From Mytilus edulis (lineage: Eukaryota > Mollusca > Bivalvia > Mytilida > Mytilidae), in contig NC_092350.1 in assembly GCF_963676685.1 (NCBI RefSeq), forward strand, positions 70,496,502-70,560,501: a stretch of DNA of 64,000 nucleotides. Direction: 5' to 3'. The notes under the pieces were generated by a model, which worked only from the letters and a program-made list of their open reading frames with translations, had not been told where the DNA came from and made no database searches. Each line of letters begins with the position of its first letter. Position 1 is the first letter of the stretch. Below, piece by piece: positions 11,535 to 38,994 of the stretch. Made by a program: the position numbers and the translations under genes.

Positions 11535-11580
11535 GAATCGCGTTTCGTAATCTTAGACTCACCAGTGACGCTCGCATCAG
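11535..11580 (-). ncRNA. Degenerate hammerhead ribozyme remnant
   Basis: On the minus strand the sequence reads GCGTCACTGGTGAGTCTAAG and then ACGAAACGCG. Compared with the intact core at 5109, CTGATGA has become CTGGTGA and stem II is imperfect, while the GAAAC block and flanking GCGTCA are kept. It should be inactive. Confidence 0.5.
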
Positions 11581-11639
11581 TTTTTGACTCATGTTAAAAA
11601 ATATTTTCTGAAAAATTAGGTCAGTGCTTCCGAAAACCA

Positions 11640-12860
11640 ACAAATTAAACAAGAGTGCACACTGAAATGTCTCACCTGCAGTACTGACTATTGATTTTAT
11701 GTTGAAAGTCTTAATGATTAAGGTGTTACTATAAGTATCACATAAACTTTACATTTTTGAAGATCCATGAAAATGAGGTTAAAATCAGATATAGATCCTG
11801 TTAGACACACAATTATTCATAAAAAAAATATAGTTGACCTAGTGTTTATGGAAATTGAACAAGAGTGCACGTGCTGAAATGTCTCGTCTGTTTACTGACC
11901 ATTGAAAAACTTATCGTTTTTAAAAATCCATGACAATTACTCCATACACCAAATATAGCACACCTATTGTTATTAGTGTTTGAAAATCAGACCAAAACAC
12001 AAAAAACTTAACATTGACCAATGAACCATGAAAACGAGGTCAAGGTCAGAGTATACAATGCTAGACCCACATGAACATCTAACAATCATTCCATACATCA
12101 AATATAGTTGACATATTACTTGAAGTAATAGTATTTGAAATTCAGACACTAAAACGTTACATTGACCAATGAACCATGAAAATGACTTCAAGGTCAGATG
12201 AAACCTACCAGACTGACATGTACCCTTTACAATCACTGACTGTTCTGAATCTTTTGTTGTACATTGTACATTGCACATCATTATTATTTTCATCTGATCT
12301 AGCTTTTAATCTAAAGTCTAAATCATCATATTCGTTATATTCATTCTCATACAATTTATTGATTAAAAGAATCTAATTTATTGTCTTGCTTTTTCTGGTT
12401 ATCTTGACTATATATGGATTTCAACATATCCATAAATATATTACTGTCAACACCAGAAATGCTTTTTTCATGAGCTACCATACGTGGCATCAGCATTTTT
12501 ACTATTACTGCGAGTTGGCTTCAATATTAAACAACTCCTTTTACCCTTTTTCTTACTAAGAGAAATGTCCAACTCTGCATCTATTAGACTGCGGACATTG
12601 TCCTCACGATTACTTTTCTCATCCTCTTCTTTCAAATTTCTCTTTACCATTCTTTCTGCCATTTTTTCTCGGGCTGCAAAAAATCGGCAATATATCCCAC
12701 TTCTGGTAGTTGTCGTAAAATATATTTTAATATTATATCAACAATGTTGATATTGTTTTTATAGTCACTTATAAAATAATTTTACTAATCTATGAAACGA
12801 GGTTGAGGTCAGGTGAAACCTGTCTGAAGGACATTTTCACATTGCAAGGAACCCATATAC
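11640..12860. repeat. Tandemly arranged dispersed repeat (ACCATGAAAACGAGGTCAAGGTCAG type)
   Basis: Blocks such as CCATGAAAATGAGG followed by AGATC, and CATTGACCAATGAACCATGA, recur at roughly 110-200 bp spacing at 11765, 12020, 12160 and 12795. Many start with AACAAGAGTGCACRCTGAAAT. I know this as a common bivalve repeat. A coding-like stretch (12225-12780, minus) interrupts it. Confidence 0.55.
12225..12780 (-). pseudogene. Frameshifted coding copy of an unrecognised lysine/aspartate-rich protein
   Basis: Four minus-strand frames in succession read as ordinary protein, but only if the frame is changed between them. They are NIVDIILKYILRQLPEVGYI continuing to ADFLQPEKKWQKEW; then VKRNLKEEDEKSNREDNVRS with DAELDISLSKKKGKRS and a TRSNSKNADATYG end; then KSISGVDSNIFMDMLKSIYS with QDNQKKQDNKLDSFNQ; then KLYENEYNEYDDLDFRLKAR with SDENNND. 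The breaks fall near 12660, 12480 and 12375. There is no similarity that I recognise. The sequence sits inside a dispersed repeat, so a retrocopied or transposon-captured gene fragment is likely. An alternative is the remnant of an unknown transposon's accessory protein. Confidence 0.45.
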
Positions 12861-12979
12861 CAAAAAGTTATCCTATTACTCATAACATAATGCGTGAGAA
12901 ATTCACAATACAAAAAAACTATATTTTTCTTTCAAGCAGTGGCTGAACCATGAAATGTCCACGTCCACTTGTATTTTTA

Positions 12980-13318
12980 TCCATCTGATGAGTTAAGCCT
13001 TTTTCAACTGATTTTTATAGTTCGTTCTTATATTGTACTGTTATACCACTGTCCCAGGTTAGGGGGAGGGGTGGGTTCCCGCTTACATGATTAACCCCGC
13101 AACATTCTGTATGTATGTGCCTGTCCCAAGTCAGGAGCCTGTAATTCAGTGGTTGTTGTTTGTTTATGTGTTACATATTTTGTTTTTCATTCATTTTTTG
13201 TAAATAAATTAGGCCATTAGTTTTCTGGTTTGAATTGTTTTACATTGTCATTTTGGGGCCTTTTATAGCTGACTATGCGGTATGGGCTTTGCTCATTGTT
13301 GAAGGCTGTATGGTGACC
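12980..13318 (+). repeat. Common mussel repeat, left part (interrupted by a TIR element)
   Basis: The stretch from CTGATGAGTTAAGCCTTTTT through CCCCGCAACATTCTGTATG and GGAGCCTGTAATTCAGTGG to GAAGGCTGTATGGTGACC is one of the most frequent dispersed sequences in Mytilus DNA, as I know it. Its continuation (AAAGTTGTTAATTTCTGTGT) lies at 16823-16905, beyond the inserted element. Part of it also recurs at 48820-48880 and 49130-49262. Confidence 0.7.
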
Positions 13319-13335
13319 AGGGATCTCCATGGCCT

Positions 13336-13465
13336 GTTTAACGATGGAGCCCCGCCATCGTTCAAATGTCTTGCGCCATCGTCAAATGACTCGCGCCATC
13401 GTTAAATTGTCTTGCGCCATCGTTAAATTGTCTTCCGCCATCGTTCAAAACTTCATCGTTTTTTG
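13336..13465. repeat. Five tandem CGCCATCGTTAAATTGTCTT-like units
   Basis: Units of about 20 bp (GCGCCATCGTTAAATTGTCT and variants) are repeated five times just inside the left end of the 3.5 kb TIR element. Subterminal repeats of this kind are typical transposase-binding regions in hAT-type elements; that role is inference. Confidence 0.6.
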
Positions 13466-13591
13466 TAGCCCGACGCCATTTTTTATCAATTATAATCAAA
13501 TGCATGTAATTGCATAACCCTTAGGCTTTTTGTGTTATAATCCAATACAGTTCTAACGCCTGAGGGATATCCGGATTAAGATCGCTAATTA

Positions 13592-13886
13592 GGGAGATAC
13601 CATTTGATTTTTATGGGGGGGCTAGGATGAAAAATTTTGTCCTGCTTTTTTTTTTAGTTGTAATCTCTGTCCTGCCTTTTTATTTCTTACTCTATTCGGT
13701 CCTGCCTTTTTTTTACTAGTTTATCCTGACTTTTTTTACACAAATTGTCATCCTGCCTTTTTTTTTTTACCAAATTGCTCATCCTGCCTTTTTTTTTTAC
13801 TCAAAACTCCTGTCCTGCTTTTTTTTCAAATTTCATCCTAGCCCCCCCCCCCCCCCCCCCCCCATAAAAATCAAATGGTAGCTCCC
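13592..13886. mobile_element. Harbinger-like MITE with TTA target duplication
   Basis: The left end GGGAGATACCATTTGATTTT is mirrored at the right end by AAAATCAAATGGTAGCTCCC, with complementarity continuing through the GGGGGGCTAGGATGAAA block (about 40 bp in all, one mismatch apart from homopolymer length). TTA flanks both sides (13589-13591 and 13887-13889), as expected for PIF/Harbinger. The interior is T-rich (TCCTGCCTTTTTTT)n. A partial copy lies at 34847. Confidence 0.75.
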
Positions 13887-14637
13887 TTACTTGTACCTGA
13901 GCTTGTACAGGTAGATCAACAAACCAGACAGGAGAATACTATCTGAGGATAGACGATCCATTTGTCGAAGTAATCAACTAAGTTTCAGCAAATGATTATG
14001 ATCATTTAGATTAAATAAATAAATTAATTAATTAATCCAGTTACAAAGAAAACAGTTTAACAAGTCGAACATGTGCTTTATTTTGACTTACGCAATCAGC
14101 ATCCCCCTTTTTTAAGAAGTACAAAATAAGACGCAAAACAGTAAATATTATTTCATCGCAAATAACTCGAGTACTGCTGTAACGATAATTTAGAATTACT
14201 TTAAAAGTTTAAAAGTAAAAACTTAAATATTTCCTGTAAAGAAATATCGTATCTAAATTCCGAATTCATTTCGTATATTACAATCAAATTGATACATCCG
14301 CGTTTCTATTTAGACTCGAAAGATGCATGTTGCACAGCATCAATTTTTCCAGATAAAGTCATTAAAAACCTTTTCATTTGTCAACGTTTGCTTTACAAAT
14401 CTCAATTAACCTTTTACATAACCCGTACGAATTGTTTTGTTGTTGCTGCAAATCAGCCATACCGGTAATGGGCTCTGAATTTGACAGTGTCCACGAAAAA
14501 TAAGCTCCACATCAGATGATTTTTAACCCCCATAACAATTACCAAAAATAAAAGAAATCTGCATGGGGACCTTCATGACAGCTTTTGGTCATTCTCGACT
14601 AAGGGGGGACCATGAAGACTTGGCATTTGAATGGTTA

Positions 14638-16609
14638 ACCAGATGCTCCGCAGGGCGTAGCTTTATACGACCGCAGAGGTTGAACCCTGAACGGTTAGGG
14701 CAAATATGGACACAACATTCAAGCTGGATTCAGCTCTAAATTTGGATTGTGATTAAATAGTTGACACAGCATAGGTTTCTGACACAGAATGAATGTGTTC
14801 TAATGAACTTAAAATTTTTGTTTCTCTTAGAGCAATTCACTATGCTGTTGAATATTAATCCTCTCAAAAAAATGTTTGAAGAAATTTTCTTTTTTATTTA
14901 TGAAATTTCAAATGAGAAAAATTGAACCCAATTTTTTTAATCACATCCCCCTTTCCCTTATTCCAAAACTAATCTCAATTAAAATTTCTAATGGAGTTTG
15001 CAACAATAACTACTCATTTAAATACATCATAAAATATTAAGATGTAAAAAAACTGCTTGTTATCACTGAATGGTTAAGATTATTTTAATTTATCAGTTGG
15101 TAGTAAAAAGTGAATATACATTGTATATTGTATATAACAAAGATTTAAGTTGATTCTGGACAAAGAAAGATAACTCCAATTAAAAAAAAATCTTGCTATT
15201 GCACAATATTTTGCAATTAGATATTTCTTGCTTACTATTCTGGACAAAGAAAGATAACTCTAATTAAAAAAAAAATTGATATTTCTTGCCATTGCGCAAT
15301 ACTGTGCAATTGAAAAGACTTGCTATTGCACAATACTTAATATAATAATTTTAGATCCTGATTTGGACCAACTTGAAAACTGGGCCCATAATAAATGATC
15401 TAAGTACATTTTTGGATTCAGCATATCAAAGAACTTCAAGATTTCAATTTTTGTTAAAATCAGACTAAGTTTAATTTTGGACCCTTTGGACTTTAGTGTA
15501 GACCAATTTGAAAACAGGACCAAAAATGAAGAATCTACATACACAGTTAGATTTGGTATATCAAAGAACCCCATTTATTCAATTTTTGATGAAATCAAAC
15601 AAAGTTTAATTTTGGACCCCGATTTGGACCAACTTGAAAACTGGGCCAATAATCAAGAATCTAAGTACATTTTTAGATTCAGCATATCAAAGAACCTAAC
15701 TGATTCATTTTTTGTCAAAATCAAACTAAGTTTAATTTTGGACCCTTTGGACCTTAATGTAGACCAATTTGAAAACGGGACCAAAAGTTAAGAATCTACA
15801 TACACAGTCATGACAGTTAGATTCAGCATATCAAAGAACCCCAATTATTCAATTTTGATGAAATCAAACAAAAGTTTAATTTTGGACCCTTTGGGCTCCT
15901 TATTATGTTGGGACCAAAACTCCCAAAATCAAACCCAACCTTTCTTTTATGGTCATAAACCTTGTGTTTAAATTTCATAGATTTCTATTTACTTATACTA
16001 ACGTTATGGTGCGAAAACCAAGAAAAATGCTTATTTGGGTCCCTTTTTGGCCCCTAATTCCTAAACTGTTGGGACCTAAACTCCCAAAATCAATACCAAC
16101 CTTCCTTTTGTAGTCATTAACATTGTGTTTAAATTTCATTGATTTCTATTTACTTAAACTAATGTTATTGTGCGAAAACCAAGAATAATGCTTATTTGGG
16201 CCCCTTTTTGGCCCCTAATTCCTAAACTGTTGAGAACAAAACTCCCAAAATCAATCCCAACCGTTCTTTTGTGGTCATAAACCTTGTGTCAAAATTTCAT
16301 AGATTTCTATTAACTTAAACTAAAGTTATAGTGCGAAAACCAAGAAAATGCTTATTTGGGCCCTTTTTTGGCCCCTAATTCCTAAAATGTTGGGACCAAA
16401 ACTCCCAAAATCAATACCAACCTTCCTTTTGTGGTCATAAACCTTTTGTTAAAATTTCATAGATTTCCATTCACTTTTACTAAAGTTAGAGTGCGAAAAC
16501 TAAAAGTATTCGGACGCCGGACGACGACGACGACGACGACGACGACGCTGACGCCAACGTGATAGCAATATACGACGAAAATTTTTTCAAAATTTGCGGT
16601 CGTATAAAA
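14638..16609. mobile_element. ~1.95 kb bivalve repeat with TTTATACGACCGCA ends and internal tandem arrays
   Basis: TTTATACGACCGCA at 14662-14675 is inverted as TGCGGTCGTATAAA at 16595-16608. The left part (CAGATGCTCCGCAGGGCG and GAGGTTGAACCCTGAACGGT) is a very frequent bivalve repeat. Inside are alternating ~245-bp units around AGTTTAATTTTGGACCC with GACCAACTTGAAAACTGGGC (15340-15900), then four ~155-bp units around TTATTTGGGCCCCTTTTTGG with TCCCAAAATCAA (15895-16500), and a (GAC)n run at 16515-16548. No protein is encoded. It probably moves as a non-autonomous DNA element. Confidence 0.7.
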
Positions 16610-16822
16610 ACGGCAATAAATGAAAATATTGATACTTCTAATTCTATAATGAAAATTCAAATAAATATAATTTAAATAAGCAATGAATTAGCATGTTCAC
16701 CATTCCTTGTATGGAGGGATAAAATACTTCCGATCGCGCTACACTGTACAGCGTAGACAAGGTTTGTAATGGTGAAAGTTCCTCCATGGTTCAATTTTCA
16801 TCCATGGAGATCCCTGGTGACC

Positions 16823-16905
16823 TAAAGTTGTTAATTTCTGTGTCATTTTGGTCTCTTGTGGAGAGTGGTCTCATTGGCAATCATACCACATCTTCTTTTT
16901 TTATA
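16823..16905 (+). repeat. Common mussel repeat, right part
   Basis: This continues the sequence broken at 13318 and ends with CATTGGCAATCATACCACAT followed by CTTC. Further copies of this end occur near 34440-34520, 43860-43925 and 46990-47062 (plus) and near 23212-23255, 43670-43720 and 55735-55775 (minus). Confidence 0.75.
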
Positions 16906-17657
16906 AGGGCAATGGACATATGACAGACAGAAACTTTGAAACATAAGTTATCTACATACAAGGTATGAAACATCCAGGTCTTTATACAAATAGTTTTTGC
17001 CGCCACTGCCGCAAGATAGTAATCCCTATGTCTCGCATACTGTAACAGGCGAGACAAAAGCCTTTATCTGGATCCATAATAAGAAAAAACTTATAATTTC
17101 GTTTTCATTGTTTAATTTGGCACAATATTCATTTGAATTTAGTATTATACAAAAATAGAGTCGTCTCCCTTTGTACATAACATTCTCTCCTTATACAGGA
17201 TTAAAAATAGTTCAATACAACAAAAGTATACAGTTTTCAAAGATGAACATGAGATATAGGGTATATGATAACATGAATAATGTTTAAGAGAAAGTAACCC
17301 AACAACAAAAATAATCAAAAAATAATTACAGCACTAATACATGTATAGTCTTGAACAAAATTCTATTGATAGCTTTTCTTGGAATCATTTTTTAAATAAT
17401 TTATTTCAAGAATGTATAAGGGACAGCCACAAAAGTTAGACTTGATATTTATGAATTATTAAAGTTCATTCTTCAAATTTCAAAAGATAATTGTATATGC
17501 CTTATTTCAATGACATATACAATTATCAATTATCTATTATAGCTATATAGATGCAAGACTTTTTTCAGTGTCTTATGACCAACACAGTTCTGATCACCAG
17601 TGATCACATCACAGTAGATGGCAATTATAAAATTGAAGTCAACATCCAACAGCATTG

Positions 17658-35945
<18,288 letters not shown>

Positions 35946-36004
35946 ATTGCTGATCAATGTTTCTTAAATTTTGGTAAAAATCAAACAACCCGCAATTTTT
36001 TTAA

Positions 36005-36012
36005 CCGGAAGT
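36005..36012. promoter_or_regulatory. ETS/GABP-type motif CCGGAAGT upstream of UBE2T
   Basis: AACCGGAAGTTG lies about 60 bp 5' of the UBE2T start codon. ETS sites of this form are common in TATA-less promoters of housekeeping and DNA-repair genes. I see no TATA box near it. A single 8-base match could be chance. Confidence 0.35.
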
Positions 36013-36859
36013 TGTATTTGACTAAAATTGGAAACAAATGCGGAGCAAGACGATGGTCATTTCGTACCTTCTATCCTACAACCTTTCGTACCATGATCAA
36101 CACAATTTCACTGATCAATTAACTAAATAACATAATCGTCTTGTGAATCGCTAAAAAATATACTCCTTTCTGCTATATCACTGCTCCCGCAAATAAGTGA
36201 TTTATATAGACATGTTTTTTTGCCAGCCTTCAAGGATCTTCAAGTATTTCAGATTTTTCTTCAGACTCATGATATGAAGTCAGAACTCAAATTTTGATTG
36301 CAACTAAAGTCAGATGACATGTTGATACAGTCTGGTGTTAAATTAAGGAGGAACACGTAGAAACCATTAAATGGTTGCAAATTCATGTTTAGACAAACCT
36401 AGGCCGAGTGGTAAACCTAGTGATGTTTTTTAGTAAATTATCTTTTCTTTGTGTTCAGTGTTTACAGGTTGATATTTTGTAACTCCATTCCTCTATAAAT
36501 ATTAAATTATTTTGCAAGACAAAACAAAAACACAAAAAGAAAAGCACTGGTTTGTAACACTTGTAAAGTATTTGAAGGTGGTTGGATGTTACTTTTGATT
36601 TAAAAACTTATAGGATATTTTGATTGAAATGTACGTAGGCCTATAGCAAAAATGTCGATTTTAATATGCATGGTTTGCTTAACGTGTATTAATTTTTTTT
36701 AAAAGAAGACATGATTTGTTAGAGACTTAATTGTAAAAAAAATATGCATGCAGGCTTTCCTTAGGTAAAACTTTTCAATGAAAGGCATCTTCTTCTTCTT
36801 CTTCCAGGTAAGGAACCGAATTCAAATCTTGAATGTATGAGGTCCCGCGAAAACTAAAG

Positions 36860-37090
36860 CAATGTCGGACAACACAGAAAGTTTTCTCTTGGCTATTTAC
36901 AGGATAAAACGTTCTCTATCATAGGCGGAACCAGGGGGGCTGGGGGCCCGGCCCCCCCCCCTTTTGTGGGAAAAATTTGGTTGATTATATAGGGAATCAT
37001 TGAAGCATGACTGGAGTGGGGCCCCCCTTAGGTCAGTCAGCGGGCCCCCCTTAGGAAAAGTTCTGGATCCGCCACTGTCTATATATATAC
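36860..37090. mobile_element. Copy of the CAGTGGCGGATCC MITE with flanking sequence
   Basis: The core, about 36925-37078, runs from GGCGGAACCAGGGGGGCTGG to TTCTGGATCCGCCACTG, more diverged than the copy at 24912. Just 5' lies a 20-codon ATG frame (36862, MSDNTESFLLAIYR...) that I cannot connect to any gene. Confidence 0.6.
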
Positions 37091-37119
37091 AATTAAAACT
37101 ATGTACAGGATGTTACTGT

Positions 37120-37233
37120 CTAAATGTTAGCAGAGCATGCCTTCAGGACAGCTCTGAATCCATCAACTGTGTCAGCTGATGTTGCGGATGTTGGCAGTTG
37201 GTTCCAGTCTCTAATGGTCCTTGGAAAAAATGA
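37120..37233 (-). mobile_element. C-terminal end of a LINE ORF2
   Basis: The minus strand reads SFFPRTIRDWNQLPTSATSA then DTVDGFRAVLKACSANI and stop. The FFPRTIRDWNxLP signature is the usual C-terminus of non-LTR retrotransposon polymerases in invertebrates. The upstream part is missing, so it is a dead 5'-truncated copy. Confidence 0.8.
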
Positions 37234-37299
37234 TTGGCATATTTTTTTTTAATAGTTTTTTTCTTTGAAACTGCATTTTTTTCTATTCTTAAATTATAT

Positions 37300-37455
37300 A
37301 CTAAAAATCTTACTTGAAAACCGGCAAAATAGCAAAACTCTAATATAAATCACTATTTAACCCGAGCGGGAAAAACAGTCCTAAGGATGCTATTTTTGTC
37401 GCAGCCGGTTAAATAGTACCTTAGATGCTACATTGCGGGAACCGGCAAAATAGCC
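37300..37455. repeat. Short direct and inverted ACCGGCAAAATAGC repeats
   Basis: AACCGGCAAAATAGC occurs at 37320 and again at 37440. Between them, TATTTAACCCGAGCGGG and CCGGTTAAATAGTACC form an imperfect inverted pair. It may be a small worn MITE. Confidence 0.4.
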
Positions 37456-37874
37456 ACTACTTTTTGTTCAACATGTCCACTGCAGTTTCAGACTCTTTTT
37501 CTTTTTTTAATTGGGGGGGGGGGGGGTCATTTTTAACTATACTTTAGTTTTTGTCCATTATTTTCTATGTCTGCTCCTAATTATCTGGGTTTTAGATCTA
37601 TTCAGAAACCCTACCTATGCCAACATGGCCAATGCAGACTTTCATTGTATGCTTATGTAGTGTATACAGAGGAGTGTAATTTATATATGGTGTTGTGATA
37701 TATATTATTGTTTTTCAAGTTGTGTCACTATCAGATAAAGTATTACTTGTTATCGTCATAAATCAGAAAACATACATGTTATCGTTATGCACCAAAATTT
37801 ACCGTTAACGTCATTTGGCATGATTTTTTAAAAATTTATTCTTCTTTGAAATAACCCTATTACGATCCTCAATA

Positions 37875-38108
37875 ATGGGATGCAAAAATACAAAATATAG
37901 AGAAAAAGAACAATTGATTATAGATATAAAGAATGGAGAAAAACGACCTGAAAATCAAGGAAAACAGACTGATATGACTGATTACCCACCTCCAGACCCG
38001 CATAAAACAGAAGTTCCTTCATATATGAATTGTTCTAAAAAAAATATATGTATTTCCCACGGTACCGGAAGAAATTATTACATGGCAGATTACAGTTTGT
38101 ATTACTGA
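37875..38108 (+). CDS. 77-residue ORF with myristoylation/palmitoylation-type N-terminus
   Basis: I do not recognise the protein. It begins MGCKNTK, which fits the N-myristoylation rule (Gly2, Thr6) with a Cys3 that could be palmitoylated, as in Src-family kinases. The middle is charged (KNGEKRPENQGKQTDMTD), followed by a proline stretch (YPPPDPHKTEVP) and a Tyr-rich end (RNYYMADYSLYY). The start context AATAATGG is fair. It lies 270 bp 5' of the VHL-domain gene on the same strand and could be a separate gene, a first exon, or chance. There are no transmembrane segments. Confidence 0.35.
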   Translation: MGCKNTKYREKEQLIIDIKNGEKRPENQGKQTDMTDYPPPDPHKTEVPSYMNCSKKNICISHGTGRNYYMADYSLYY

Positions 38109-38380
38109 CTGAAAAATAGACTGTTTATGTTCCAACGAGAACAGATATTACATAATTACTATTATGGCATTGCATTGCTAATTTATAACGAGCGTTAGGC
38201 GGAAGAAATATACGTTGACATTCGTCCAGCTACTAATCCCTAGTAATCATCGATCCTTGATATTTAATATAAATAACTACACAAAATAAATTTAAATCAC
38301 ACATTTATAGTGCTGAAATCATATTTATAACACTTATAGCCTGTCGTACTTTTAAACTGTTTACACTGGTAACCAGTGAC

Positions 38381-38725
38381 ATGGAAAATGCCGAAAGTTT
38401 GATAAAGTCACGAAAGAGCAAAGACGTTTCATATATTGTGTTTGAAAACAGATCCTCAACTGTGGCCAGTGTGTTTTGGCATGATTTTGATGGGAGAAAG
38501 ATAAAATTCTGTCAACTTCAGAGTAGTGGAACATATAGCAAATATAAAGTCAAAACATTCGTGGGCCATCCATGGTCGGCTGAAGATTCTGACACTGGAG
38601 TAAGCTTGCGAATCGACTATAAGCCTGTGTTCTATCCGTATTCAAATCCAAATAAGCACGCGACGGTTTACATAGATGATGTTACTAAAAACAGAGGTAT
38701 AATAATGCTTATTAGTCACGAATAA
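38381..38725 (+). CDS. VHL beta-domain-only protein (114 residues)
   Basis: Residues 17-105 read as a von Hippel-Lindau beta domain. The order is VFENRSSTVASVFWHDFDG (as in VHL IFCNRSPRVVLPVWLNFDG), a Leu-Gly turn, KTFVGHPW (VHL HSYRGHLW), a D-TG loop, and a PVFYP...ATVYID strand pair. In VHL this domain binds hydroxyproline. His63 and Trp65 match VHL His115 and Trp117, Thr59 stands for Ser111, and Phe43 stands for Tyr98. The elongin-C-binding alpha domain is absent; the protein stops nine residues after the last strand. A single exon carries the whole frame, with ATG in a GACATGG context. It may act as a substrate-binding module or a decoy without ubiquitin-ligase recruitment; that is inference. 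A longer protein joined by splicing is possible, though the stop is clean. Confidence 0.8.
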   Translation: MENAESLIKSRKSKDVSYIVFENRSSTVASVFWHDFDGRKIKFCQLQSSGTYSKYKVKTFVGHPWSAEDSDTGVSLRIDYKPVFYPYSNPNKHATVYIDDVTKNRGIIMLISHE

Positions 38726-38994
38726 CTGTTTATAAACTATCAGTTTTTGATAAGTTGTATTGTAATGCAACATTGAATTAGGTTAGTTATTCAGGGCCGT
38801 AACTACATTGAGGCAAATGAGGCAAATGCCTCATGTTTTAAATTTAAAAAAAAAAAAAAAAAATAAAACAAGATTGTCTTCATATGATTGTCTTCATATC
38901 AAATAGTTTTCACTGAAAGTGTCTTGCAAGAAGCAAGAAACAGCATCCATTTGTATTTGATTATTTCCAAATGATCAAATTCTGGTTCTGGTAA

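Larger units (their letters stand above)
13319..16815. mobile_element. 3.5 kb non-autonomous TIR element (hAT-like) with nested insertions
   Basis: The left end AGGGATCTCCATGG (13319-13332) is matched by CCATGGAGATCCCT at 16802-16815. Both ends are flanked by GGTGACC (13312-13318 and 16816-16822), or by TGGTGACC if one T is shared. The target is the common repeat whose two halves continue on either side. A CAGGG-type terminus and a 7-8 bp duplication suggest the hAT superfamily. No transposase frame is present. Inside are five ~20-bp CGCCATCGTT units, a Harbinger-like MITE and a ~1.95 kb bivalve repeat. Confidence 0.75.

Noticed and set aside
12980..13010. Hammerhead candidate at CATCTGATGAGTTAAG
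   Set aside because: The motif belongs to a common mussel repeat and lacks the CGAAAC half.
36781..36922. First exon of a plus-strand gene divergent from UBE2T (MSDNTESFLLAIYR, 20 codons)
   Set aside because: The frame stops after 20 codons without a donor and is not in phase with any following exon; too short to support.
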